A DNA stretch of 64,000 nucleotides. It comes from Rotaria sp. Silwood1 (Eukaryota; Rotifera; Eurotatoria; Philodinida; Philodinidae). Position numbers and translations under genes: made by a program. A model generated the notes under the pieces. The model was not told the DNA's origin, ran no database searches, and saw only the letters and a program-made list of their open reading frames with translations. Where the stretch lies: contig CAJNOP010000839.1 of assembly GCA_905250075.1 (NCBI GenBank), positions 1-64,000 on the forward strand. The letters are read 5' to 3'. Of the stretch, positions 37,392 through 48,851 are shown in pieces; within the stretch, counting starts at the first letter, position 1; every line of letters begins with the position of its first letter.

Positions 37392-38426
37392 TTAAATATA
37401 AAGTTTAATTAGTTCATCACTAACAGCCGATGGTGTTAATAAACCAATATCTGTAAATAATAATGTAATATAAGCTGGTGGTGTATAATCAACAAGTGGA
37501 TGTTCATTAATAAGATCTTTTTCATTTAAACGTGCTATTGTTGATGATTTATATTTAAAATGATCAGGTAAATCACGATTATTTAATGGATAAACTCGAA
37601 CAAATTTAAATGATTCAGCAGCAACATAAAATGGTTTATTCATTTCATGTGCTGCAATAGCTAAATTAAATGTACCAATTTTATTAATTATTCCTCCACT
37701 TTCAACAACAGCTTCAGCACCAATTAAAACAAATGTTACTTGTTCCATCATATATGCTACACTAGCATCTAATATACATACAGCTGGTATGCCAATAGCT
37801 TCTAATTCATCTCTCATTTTTATTCCACTTTTATCTGGTTCAGATTGTGTTACAAATACTCTAAAACGTGTAAATTTCGATGCATATTTAAGTAGAGTAA
37901 GAACAACACGTGAATATGAATGTGTTAATATAATACATCCATCAACAATAAATTCTTGACTATATTCACAAATACGTTGTCGTGATAATAATGCTCGATC
38001 TAAAAAAACTTGACCACGTTCAATTAATTTTTGACGACATTCATCAATAGCATATGCATCTAATTTTGCTAATGTTATAAAACATAAGAATAATTCACAA
38101 CCTGATTTAACACTTGGCATTGATGAATCAGTTTGTGTTGTTAATAATTGTACAGCTACTTTAAGTTCACGTGATAATTCACTTAACGTACCAGCTGATG
38201 AACGTTTTATAACATCAAGTAATGTACGTATAGCTGTTATAGCTGCTGATGTTCTATTATTAAAAAGAAGAGTAAATATACAACAACTGGAAAAAAAAAA
38301 AGAATTTTGATATCTCTATTCATACTCAGGTTCTTGTTGTCGAATCGATGTAAAATATCGAAGTGTTGTCTCATCGTCCATAGCTTTTTTTTCACTCAAA
38401 GATGGAAGTGTTGTTTCGTTTGTCAT
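37392..38426 (-). CDS. EIF2B1: Translation initiation factor eIF2B subunit alpha
   Basis: Two exons (38326-38426, 37392-38253) join to 963 nt, 320 residues. eIF2B is the GDP-GTP exchange factor for eIF2; the alpha subunit belongs to its regulatory core and senses phosphorylated eIF2 in the integrated stress response, in the cytosol. Conserved strings include GCELFLCFITLA, IERGQVFLDRA, DGCIILTHSYSRVVLTLL, ILDASVAYMMEQ, VLIGAEAVVESGGIINKIGT, NKPFYVAAESFKFVRVYPLN and the C-terminal LLFTDIGLLTPSAVSDELIKLYI. The second Met (MDDETTLRYF, residue 16) aligns with the usual family start and gives exactly 305 residues, the human length, so the 15 extra N-terminal residues may not be translated. The acceptor at 38254/38253 was preferred over one 22 nt upstream because it restores the family sequence. 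Confidence 0.95.
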
Positions 38427-39122
38427 CTGAAATATAAATAATAAAGATGATGCAATGAAGTTATGACGTCATTCAACATATCTCAATTGTAATTGCAAAA
38501 ATATATGTATGACATGAAGAGACTGTTTTGACCAAAATAAACTCATATTATTTTAGTAATTAAATGTCAAGTGAAAGTCAAAAGAATGTTGTATAATTAA
38601 TTTGTAGTTCAGTCATAAGTAATTCCTCTTCAATATAAGTGCTGGCACACTACTGTTACATCATAGAAGTCACAAAGGATTTATTGTATATTCTTTATTG
38701 ACATCGTCAATCATAAATTTGTCATTATAAAACTTTTGAAGAATTGAAAAAAAAAATTCATAACATTTTCTATAAGAAAAAAAAAACCAAATGCTTTAAT
38801 TTTGTGGTGAAAAATTATTTTTGACGACTTGGTTACATTGTGGAGTTATAAAAAAATTTATAGAATATACAAGTTTTTTTATTTTTCATATCTTCGAATG
38901 GCTTTATCTTCATTAATTCAACGACTAGGTTATCGTGATGCAGGACAAATAAATATAAATCTATACCTCTTTAATTTTTCTTTTCTTATCACAAGTGAAA
39001 AACAACATCTATAACAAAATCTGTCTAGTAACTGAAAAAACAACTTTTTTTTTCTTGATTCGGCAACTAAAAGGAGCAGTGCAAAACAATCCAAAACTGA
39101 TAAACAAAAGCAAGTTTTTTTT
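38427..39122. other. Divergent intergenic region, EIF2B1 and an unknown gene
   Basis: About 700 nt between the two start codons, probably containing both promoters. A small plus-strand open frame at 38899-39014 (MALSSLIQRLGYRDAG) looks peptide-like, but no splice donor of the right phase links it to the downstream gene. Confidence 0.5.
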
Positions 39123-40232
39123 ATGGATTTCAAATCAAAAACATGGCCAGATTTGAATGCAAACGGTTCGTTATCAGAAAATTCAATTATTATTCAAAAA
39201 TTTAATATTCTTACATCGAATCAATATATTTCTACTCCACCATCAAAAGCAATTCGAAATAAACAATTTAGAAAGCCACCAGTACCATCACGTTATGTAC
39301 TACCAAAAGTCAATAATGATACAACAAAATTGAAACCATTAACTAATAGCAAGAATACTATTCCATTAACAACTAATGATAATAAAGAAGATATTATTGT
39401 TCCAGTCGTTAATAATAACATAGAAACTAAACAACAATCACATTTAGAAGAGTTAAATAATCAAAAAAATCTACCTGATCAAATTAAATCTTTAAATGAT
39501 ACAATTACTAGAAATCAGGATAGAATAAAAGATATTACTAACACTCCTAAATTAATAATAAATCGTAGTAATCGTTATCAAACAAATAAAATAGAAGTTG
39601 AAACAAAAGAAAACGATGAAAAATCAATTGAAAAACAAGAAACATTAGATTTATTAGTCAAAATAAAAGACAGTACTAGTGCAATAACTATTGGTCCTAT
39701 GCCATTGTCTTTACAAGTTTGTTTCTATTCTTAAATGAAATTAAAAAAAAACCTCATCTATTTTCTTTTTTAGGCTTGTCGTTTTGAATTACCATATGAT
39801 TTAAAAATACTTGAAATAATAACACCACTTGATTATCTTACTAATTATTGTCGTTTATCATCACGTCGACAATATCAATTTAAACGTTTATTTAATAGAT
39901 ATCGTAATAGAGATTATCTTTTTGAATCATCCTATTTATATTTATCAATGATTTCTATACATAAAGAAAATTTTACACGTACACAATTTAATTATCTTTG
40001 TGAATTAATTGGTTTAGAAAAACAGGAATATGAATTCAAATTTGAGACATATGCTGGTATATTAGCATTATGTGAACGAATTATATATTATTCGTTAAAG
40101 TTATATGATGAAAATGATAATTTACAATTAACAAAACATGCAATAGAAAAATGTGATTTTTATGGTTTAGATAGAAAACTTGATGGATTAGCTATTAGTG
40201 ATACTATGAAACAATTGTTACGTGCACTGTAA
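39123..40232 (+). CDS. Unrecognised conserved-looking protein
   Basis: Two exons (39123-39716, 39774-40232) join to 1053 nt, 350 residues. I do not recognise it. The first half (residues 1-190) is polar, Asn/Lys/Thr-rich and probably disordered (K-P-P-V-P-S-R-Y-V-L-P near residue 57). The second half is compact and likely alpha-helical, with patterned hydrophobics (FELPYDLKILEIITPLDYL, NRDYLFESSYLYLSMISIH, TQFNYLCELIGL, LALCERIIYYSLKLYDE, ISDTMKQLLRAL). No catalytic motif, signal peptide or membrane segment is visible. The 57-nt intron has a clean GT and TTTTTTAG end. The reading frame is open a little upstream of the chosen ATG (to a stop near 39033), so a longer N-terminus is possible only with an unseen upstream exon. 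Confidence 0.75.
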
Positions 40233-41564
40233 AAGAAAAAAAGATTATTCAAAAATTAAAACACAAAAAAATTCACCAATGTCAAAATATCATGAAGATA
40301 TATTTGACCTTTGATCAAATTTTTTATATTGACATTTTTAATATATCGCTTTCAACTTATGAATCGGTAATTCTAATTATGCTTTTTTAAAAATTTTATA
40401 TCTTCAGTTTTCACTATGGTAAACATGAATATTATCAATATATTCTCAAATAAATAGTGTAAACTAGAGAACATAAATCTCTATGATAGTTGTGACTAAC
40501 AGAAACGATGTAACAATAATCACATGTTCTTTATCAAAAAAAAAAAAAATTTGATGACTCAATATTCGATAGCAACAAAGATCATTATGCACTTGAATGC
40601 TATGTCATACTTTACCTAAAGATGTCATAAAGTTTCTTCATCAGTTGAAAAGATCAGTAAGAATATCAGTTTATGGTTACTATGAAAAATGATTGTCTAA
40701 CAAGTTTTTTTTTTTTATTTAACACTGCTCATAAATACTTGTACCTACAAAGCAATAGCGTATAATTCTTTCAACTTACTAAAACCTAGAAAATTTCTTT
40801 CTAATTGTATTTATATAGTTTAAATACAATTCATAGAGAGTATGTTGGGTACAAAGTTTTCGAACCGTGATTCTGACTCTCACCCGATCGAGTCGTATTT
40901 TGATAATATCAATGAATTAACACATCCTGTACATTTATCAGATGACTTGAATCCATTGGATCCAAAATTTTCGAAACTGAATTCCATTAACGAAAAGATA
41001 TTAGACTAGAATCTGTCTCGGAACTAATCCGATGGGCTCTATCAATCTTTCTGATGTCTTCCTCGAATCGAGACGAATGAAGAAAAAAATGCCTTCAAAG
41101 CGATGAGAACGTGCTGCTTGTTAACATCACGTTCGCATAGTTTCAAGCTTGCTTTTTCTCTGTTTATATCATCTAGGGAGATAGATTATAGATCGTTTGA
41201 TTACAAAGAAGAAACGTTCTAATGATATAAAAAAAAACATTAAGATATAAATCACTGTTATTTATTGTTTACATTTATACAAAAAAAAAAACCCAAAGAG
41301 AAAATTATCACAGTTCTGTATGATAGAATACAAAATAAACCAAAGAATATGTATCAAAATAATAGAAAAATAAAAATTAAGCGTAGAAAAAATATGGTTA
41401 CATACATGCATTAGTAAAATAAAAAATATCTCAAATACTAACCCGATACTGCCTAGTTTTCCTTAGCAATATACATAATAAATATTCCCGTAGTATATTA
41501 AAAATCCATGAATAAATCTTGATTATATTATATAAAAATTATCGATGATATTTGTAAATATAGA
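40233..41564. other. Intergenic, with a CG-containing repeat-like patch
   Basis: No gene seen. Between about 40845 and 41045 the base composition shifts (more CG) and two imperfect direct repeats occur (about 40853-40885 and 40957-40990, both with TTTTCGAA). Part of this resembles 1103-1172, which suggests a dispersed non-coding repeat. Confidence 0.45.
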
Positions 41565-43632
41565 TTAAACAAGCCATTCATCATCATCTGAATCATTCTC
41601 ATCATCATTATTATCACATCCCACTAAAAACAAATGAAATTTTCAAATATTAAATTATAAAAATATTTACTAATTGCAGGTCGTCGTAGAGCGATCATTT
41701 CAAGAATTTTGCCTGTAAGAGTATCTCGTATATCATCTTTCGATTTAGGTGTAGATGGTGTTTTCAACATTGTTGATTGTTCTACCCCTGGCTGATATAA
41801 ATAGTAAAAGAAAAAAAATAATAATAATGGAAAGATAATAAGAATACATACTTTTAATTTAGATTTATCAAAATCATAGATTTCTTGAACGAAAGTATTA
41901 GGTTGAGATTCTGGCAATGGTGTAAATGGTTTGCTTAGTATTTGTTCTGGTGGAAAGCTTGTAAGAGGAGGAGCAGGAGGAATGTTAGAGATTGGTTTTG
42001 GCTTTTCCAAATTAACGGGTCTAGGAGGAGGTAATGGTGGTGCTGTTGGAACAGTTGAATGTGTATTATTTGGTATATCAGGACGAGGTTTTGGTGGAAT
42101 GATTGGTGCCTTTGGTCGTTCGGGAATCGTTGATGTTTTAGACGTGTTCAGACTTTGAGTACCAACAGTCTCAATTCCCTTATTGATCAATGATGGAATA
42201 CAAATATCTTGATGTGGCTCATGTTTAATATTGTTTTTTTGTCCCGCTGTTAAATAAGTATCTGAAGGAATTTTCGGTGGATAATCTGCCATTTCATGTC
42301 GTTGATTATCTTTATTTTGGAATAATTCTATAAAAAACAAATTCCATAGTTATTTTTTTTTATCAAAGTCATCAATAAAAAAAAAACGCACTAGTAAAAA
42401 GTTCTTCCAAACCACCATCTGTATCTATTATAGTTTTTCGAATGTATGATTTTTCTTCTGATGTTATATGCATATTAGATAATACTTCTTCAAATAATTC
42501 TCTTTGTGAATCATCAGTTAGAAAACTCTATAATAATAAACAACATTTAGATCAATATATATTCAATGTACCCAAAAAAAAAACAAACATACATTATCAG
42601 ATCCAGCATGAATAATATGAGTAAAACTGAAGAGAAAAAAAAACAAAAGATTATAGATTATTTCAAATGAATTCTATTTAATAAACCTTGAAAGAATTGG
42701 TGAGGATATTACCGGTCGATTATCTTTATTTTTTTTTTGTTGTTGAATTTTTGAAGTATTTTGTTCTGTATTAGATTAGAATATTTTTTTTTTTTATCTA
42801 AGAAACATTTTTTCATCACTTACTCTTTGAGATAATATCATCAGACCTTGATAATGGTTTATCAGTTGATATTATTTTATTTACATTTGTAGTCAATGAA
42901 ATAGATGTTGATTCTTTAGATTTTCTCTTTTCTATTATATGAAAACAAAATTGAAATTTGAATAATAAATTTTTTCTATTTTTACTTTGTCTATTATCTT
43001 GTTTTATATGAAAATAATTACAAAATATTTCTGCTTCAGCCTGATCAATGAAATTAATACCAACTTTACAAGTCTATATAATTAAATTATTAAAAAATAA
43101 AAATAAGAAAGAAATATCCTAACCATTCCATTGAATGTATAAAAAAGATTTGTTATTTTTTCAAGACGTAATGAAGAAGATATTGTTTCTTCATAGATTA
43201 TTTGTTTTAACTAAAATAACTAAAGAATATTTTACATTATTAAAATTATATCTCTCACTTGCAGATCATATAAACGAAAATAATAGTTTCGTTTATTATA
43301 ATCTTTAATAAAACATAAAACACCACATGCTTGTTTTTTCCAATTATTATTATCAGCATGTAAGATTTGTGCAACAGTTGTTGCTAAAGTCTAAAAGAAT
43401 AAAGTTCAATTTAAATTTTTCAAAAAATATTCGTTCATACCACACAATTTTTTCCAAGAAGATCATATAAACATTGAATTTCATTTGTGGAAAGATTTTT
43501 AGATGGATTATGTGTTGGTCGTCGTCGAATCGATAATTCACTATTGCTTAACATTGATGATTGAAGATGATGTGAAGAATTATGATGATAAACTGGAGCA
43601 TGCATTTTAAAATCTTTAAATTGTAGAAACAT
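41565..43632 (-). CDS. WASL: WASP/N-WASP actin nucleation-promoting factor
   Basis: Eleven exons (43441-43632, 43259-43390, 43124-43210, 42986-43073, 42824-42931, 42687-42765, 42593-42626, 42392-42527, 41852-42327, 41671-41791, 41565-41623) join to 1512 nt, 503 residues, close to human N-WASP (505). It links Cdc42-type signals to Arp2/3 branching of actin. Seen in order: WH1 domain, residues about 50-165 (LLGKNCVTLATTVAQILHAD, NNWKKQACGV, YYFRLYDLQ); Lys-rich basic region; degenerate CRIB, 222-239 (ISSPILSSFTHIIHAGSD); autoinhibitory segment (ELFEEVLSNMHITSEE, DTDGGLEELF); a Pro-rich stretch (RPKAPIIPPKPRPD, TAPPLPPPRP); a WH2/beta-thymosin-like actin-binding motif, 433-446 (QEIYDFDKSKLKPG); the C segment (TGKILEMIALRRPAI); and an acidic tail ending DSDDDEWLV. 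Odd: one actin-binding motif, and no VGWD in the CRIB. An alternative start is M10. Confidence 0.95.
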
Positions 43633-46600
43633 ATTGGGTTATTGATAATCAAATATTTTTTTTCCTACATCGGTCATGTACCCAGTTGAATAGTAATCAA
43701 AACAACTAGTCAAGCTACATCAATGTTAGATTAAATGATTTATTTGCTTTTGTTTATAAGAAAATTATCAATTAAAAAGAACTTCTTTGAATTGATAAAA
43801 GAAATTCCATTTAAATAATTAATTTATTGTCAACAAATAAAATAAAGTATTTAGATGTCACTAGTATCTTACACTACTAATGACTTGCTTAGGAGAATGA
43901 TATTTTCAATTGTCAATTAATATGTTTAGATGTTTGTATTATGAATCAGATGATTTTCACAAAGTCTCTTCCAGTTTGTGAGTTTCTATACTCTTGAAAA
44001 GAACGTGAATCTTTATTCTCATAGGTCTTCGATAAATGCAAAGAGGAAGCGACTAATCTATATGATAATCGTATGTGTACCACGACTTCGTAGCTAATCT
44101 GAAGCCGTTACTAACTTTTACGGAATCTCGAATTGCTGATGTCTGAGCTATTTTTGAAATGATAGGTTCCAAAAGAATTGTCATAATAACAAAAAGTTTC
44201 TAGTACTAAAAATTTCGTTTCAGAATATCACCGATATGTTCGGTCATTAAAATAAAAATCGTTGACAATGAGATCACCGAAATACGACTTGTCGAATTTC
44301 AGCGATCAATATATTAACCATTTGTCACAGATTGTAATAGCTATTTCAATCTGTTATAATCTGTTGAAGGTTCAGTTTTCGTATTTCTCAAACTTAATAT
44401 TCATCAACTAATGTGATTCATAAAATAGAACATTAGATTCTTCAATTGATGGATTAATTAATTAACTGTATTTGTAAGTATGGCTTATTAAAATAGAAAA
44501 TTCAAGTGAATATATAGTCATATATATTGTATTCTTATTTTAGTTAGATGATGGATAAGAATGCGAATAGAAAACATTTTAGTTGCGTAAAAATAAAAAA
44601 AAGAAAAATTGATAAAAAAAACAACTTAACATGACTAAGCTATATGAATAATCGAAGGTGAATGTTAATTCAAAAGAAACCCGAATTTATTTGTACGATA
44701 GTTTCAAAAAGTCTTCAGCACAATATAAAGTAAGATCATCAATTTTTTTCTACAAAACGATTGAGGCTTACCTTGAAACTTTTACGAGAACATAATAAAA
44801 AATAAAACATATATGCATACAAGATGATGTATAATCGAACAGATAGAATAAAGATGGACCAATACTGTAAAAAGTAGAATAATAAAACTTTATAGTTGCA
44901 AACATCTTATCGAATGACTTAATTAAGTCAATGTTATAATCATTCTGATCAAATAACGATAAAGTCACTTTTATTCAAACTTACAGAACTATGAAGGATT
45001 TCATAATTTATATAAAACTGTGACTTTTTCTTTTCTTTTTATATTCATCAAACACAGAAATGTCTTTATTTGCACAAATAGCCTGACTTTGATGACCTCG
45101 ATGAGTCATCCTTTAGTATTTTTTTGTCATAAAGTATTTATATAAAACAAAAAATAGAGTGAATCTTTTTTTTTTCGAAGATTTTGAGCACATATTATAT
45201 TGTATATTCATACAATAAACTGACATTGTTAGTAATTATAATACAAATCACTGCGTAGAGTAACAAAAAAGATACCTTTATATTAATATTCAAATGAACG
45301 GAGAAGTATCACTGGGTGAAGAATATAGAAGTTGTAGATATGGTGACATGCTGAAACGTATATGAACATATTTCTCGATATGTGATGACGAGATGTATGA
45401 TCATAATGCGGAGTCATGTAATATGGCGATATACGGTTGTTAAAAAGCGTGTTTGTTTGACTAGAGACGCCTTTAGAAGTGATGATCAATGTTATGAAAC
45501 TATTGAATGATTCAATCATTTGTTCAATGCTGTATACATTATGATATTATACCATAACTATTAAGAATGAGCGAATGAATCTGAACATACCATTTTGATG
45601 CACTAAAATCATCTTATTTGTTAATTTCTTTTTTCAATAAAAATAATTCTATTGATTTCTATGTTATCTTTATAAATTAATAAATATATAGCTTAAGTTA
45701 TATTCGAAACGTGAAGAGGATACAGAATACTATTAATAATGAAAAATTGGAATATTTGCAATTTCAAGTTTATTATTTAAATATTTAACCCTTTACATTC
45801 TTTTGAGGCATTTTCGATTCAATGAAGGAAACTATCGAATTGAAGTAATAAAGTATCAAGCCAAGGCAATCTATTATTACTATGAAGCGTTTCACTAATC
45901 TAAAATATCGAAAAAAATTAATTTCTTTACATCATTCCTTGAGTATGGATTTCCGTTTCAGTCACATACACACTTACACCCCAAAATAGAAAATAACAGC
46001 CCCTAAGAACAGTAGGCACGAGATCTTATGATGCTCAAAATAGCACACATAATAAAGGGTGGTAATTAACCAATGCATATCACTTTTCTTGTCTACCGAT
46101 ATCCACAACTTGATTTCAAACACTCTTGTTATTAGTTCACTTTCATATAAAAAACAGAATAAACTGAAATCTATTTTAATACTTAATCGTGTTTGACACA
46201 GTCAACGACAGGCATCATATCTAGTGAAAGCATTCGACTGTACCAATGGTATATTCTGTCTATTCATGGATCCTCAAAATTTACGTATATTTTCTTTAGT
46301 TAACGTTGTACCTCTTCTCACGTAATGTGAATGTATAAACTATGCTACACTTAACATTTATACTCATTCATATCTATATTTATATATAGATATATATACA
46401 TATATAGATATTGTCTACAAGAAATAGAATAAGAAAAGTTAAAAAAGATAACAAGCCAGTCAATATATATCAGAGCGCAACAGAAAAACAATGTAGAAAC
46501 GTCGATGATAGAATATACATATTATCATATGTCCATTCTGAAGGCTGCCTCAACCAATAAGTTTCGTACAAGTTTCATTAACGACGCATTTTTCGATGAC

Positions 46601-46768
46601 AGAAAAATGAAAAATCGTTGTTGATATATATAATTTTCTCCCAGAAGGAATAATCCCACTATGTATTGAAACAATGTTTATATATATATATAACTGGTGG
46701 AATAATATAGAGTAATTCCATCATTCATTGAATCTAATCTTTTTTTTTATGAATACTTTCACGTTATT
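43633..46768. other. Intergenic, nothing recognised
   Basis: About 3.1 kb between the divergent N-WASP and NHL genes. Open frames near 44768-44968 and 45283-45519 lack coding character. A TA/TATC-type microsatellite lies near 46375-46415 and a TA tract near 46677-46693. Confidence 0.6.
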
Positions 46769-48851
46769 ATGTATACTTTGAAAATAAAGCCTCTGCTCTA
46801 TTTCGCGTTACTATTATTGATATTAGTATTACCGTTAGTATTATTACTGCGATTATTACTTTTTTTTCAAGTGAATGGTCAAAAAAGCGACATAAATGGT
46901 AAATTATAGTATTTATTACTAAGAAAATGCATTCAATGGTGTAAAAAATGACAGAATCACCTGTTCAATTTGGGTTATTTACTCTCATTCTGATAGTTTA
47001 GACCTCCAAGAGAAGCAAAGTCTATGTGACTACATATATTCGAATATGCTCTACCTAACTATGTAACCAGATTGCTCGATGCTATTACTAAGTTAGAAAA
47101 AACAAATATTTACTGGAATAGATCAATTTCAGCCTGCGAAAAATTATAGAATCAATCTTGTAATTTCGTTGTTTCTGCATCAAGATCACTTTAGTTTTGT
47201 TTGAAAGTCACATATACAGATAGATGAATTCCTGTTGAACACAGTCCCTTGAGAAAGAATTTGAAAAATCGTTTATATTTAAATTCAAAATAATATGTTA
47301 TATACCAAGCCAAAATAGCTTGAAAACATCATCCTAATTTTAACTTTTTTACAAAGATATTTGATATTTGCACATATGTGATTTTTGAAAACAGATACGA
47401 ATACCAGATAATTTTTGTGACAATACGAGAAATGTGGGAATTCAGTGCATAATTTTGTTGTAACACTAAGTCGAGAGTATGAGACCTAGGGATAAACACG
47501 ACATCCACAAATATCTACACTCTCACACCTTTCTGCAAGTTTCTTTGGTTCCATTAGTTCTGTTTTGTCTATTGTTGATAATTACTGATCCTGAATTATT
47601 GTCCGAGTTAGGAATACTTCCTGTTTTTGGAACTGGAGAAGAATAGCAACAGCTTTGAGAATAAAGTCATTACTAAATAAGTCTATTTTATAAGCGTCTT
47701 TGAATTTGTAAGAAAAGTATTTTATAGGAAATCTTTAAAAGTTTCGAGTTTCTATCGGCGAATGAAACTATTTTTCGGTACACAGTGTGTTAGAAAATGA
47801 TTCTCTCAAACTTGTTCTTGAAAAATTTAACAACTTCCTTTTCAAGAAGAATATTTTCTTTTGTAACTCTTTTTCTCACACGAGAGGGAGTTTTGTCAAC
47901 AAGAATAATGATTAATTTGCTTTCTCATTCACTATAGTGATTCCCAACATTCTAGCCGATGCCCGATGGATGCAGAACGGCTCAGCCGTTGCTAAAAGTC
48001 ACGGAGCAGGCAATGCTACAAATCAACTTGATCATCCTTGGGGTCTCTTTATTGATGATGATCAAATGATGATTATCGCTGACATGTTTAACCATCGTAT
48101 CATTCAATGGAAGATCGGTGATAGCCAGGGACAAGTCGTAGCTGGTGGCCATGGTCAAGGCACTCGATTGGATCAATTGAATGTTCCAACCAATGTGTTA
48201 ATCGACAAAGAGACGGATAGTCTCATTATCTGTGACTTTGGAAATGAACGAGTCCTACGATGGCCTCGTCGCAGTGGCACAAGTCAAGGAGAAATTCTCC
48301 TCGATAACATTGCTTGTCAGGGGTTGGCCATAGATGATCAGGGGTATCTCTACATATCTGACGGTCAGCAACATGAAGTAAGACGATATCAAATGGGAGA
48401 TAAGAATGGAACTGTTGTAGCCGGTGGCTACGGCGGAGGTGGTGGTCTCAATCAACTCAATTCGCCGACGTTCTTATTTGTGGATCGACAACAGACTGTC
48501 TACGTGTCAGACAGCTTGAATAATCGCGTGATGAAGTGGAATAAAGATGCCAAGGAAGGAATCGTCGTTGCTGGAGGTCAAGGTCAAGGAGATGCTCTTA
48601 CACAACTGTCATTGCCTAAGGGACTGTTAATCGATCTGTTGGACACTATCTATGTGGCAGATTGGGGGAATCATCGAGTGATGCGGTGGCCTAAAGAAGC
48701 GAAACAAGGGACTGTCATTGTGGGTGGAAATGGTCGAGGAAAAGACGCAAATCAATTCGACTCTCCCACGGATTTGTCCTTCGATCGACATGGTCATCTC
48801 TATGTTGTCGACTATTTAAATCATCGAGTTCAACGCTTTTTTATCGAATAA
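46769..48851 (+). CDS. NHL-repeat six-bladed beta-propeller protein
   Basis: Two exons (46769-46898, 47938-48851) join to 1044 nt, 347 residues. Exon 1 encodes a strongly hydrophobic stretch (residues 9-33, Leu-rich, preceded by two Lys) that acts as a signal peptide or type II anchor. Exon 2 encodes six NHL blades, each with a pattern like N-Q-L-x-x-P ... V/I-D ... hydrophobic-D-x-x-N-H-R-V, and connectors of the G-x-V-V-A-G-G-x-G-x-G type. Such propellers bind proteins or carbohydrates; the ligand is unknown. Large families of this exact style are known in bdelloid rotifers. Exon 2 is clearly more GC-rich than its surroundings. The intron is 1039 nt, so a skipped small exon cannot be excluded, although the phase fits directly. 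The start is the only Met before the hydrophobic segment without an intervening stop. Confidence 0.88.

Noticed and set aside
38253..38275. Upstream acceptor in EIF2B1 adding about seven residues (C-C-I-F-T-L-L...)
   Set aside because: In frame, but it inserts residues absent from the family; the downstream AG gives E-P-E-T-S-A-A-I-T-A-I-R-T-L-L, which fits the family and has a better pyrimidine tract.
38899..39014. Small peptide frame MALSSLIQRLGYRDAG as a first exon of the gene at 39123
   Set aside because: All GT donors in it leave one extra base, while every AG acceptor before 39123 in the right frame needs two. No consistent join was found.
46899..47937. Extra small exons inside the NHL gene intron
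   Set aside because: The two exons join in phase without them, and no open segment with good splice borders stood out. Not excluded.
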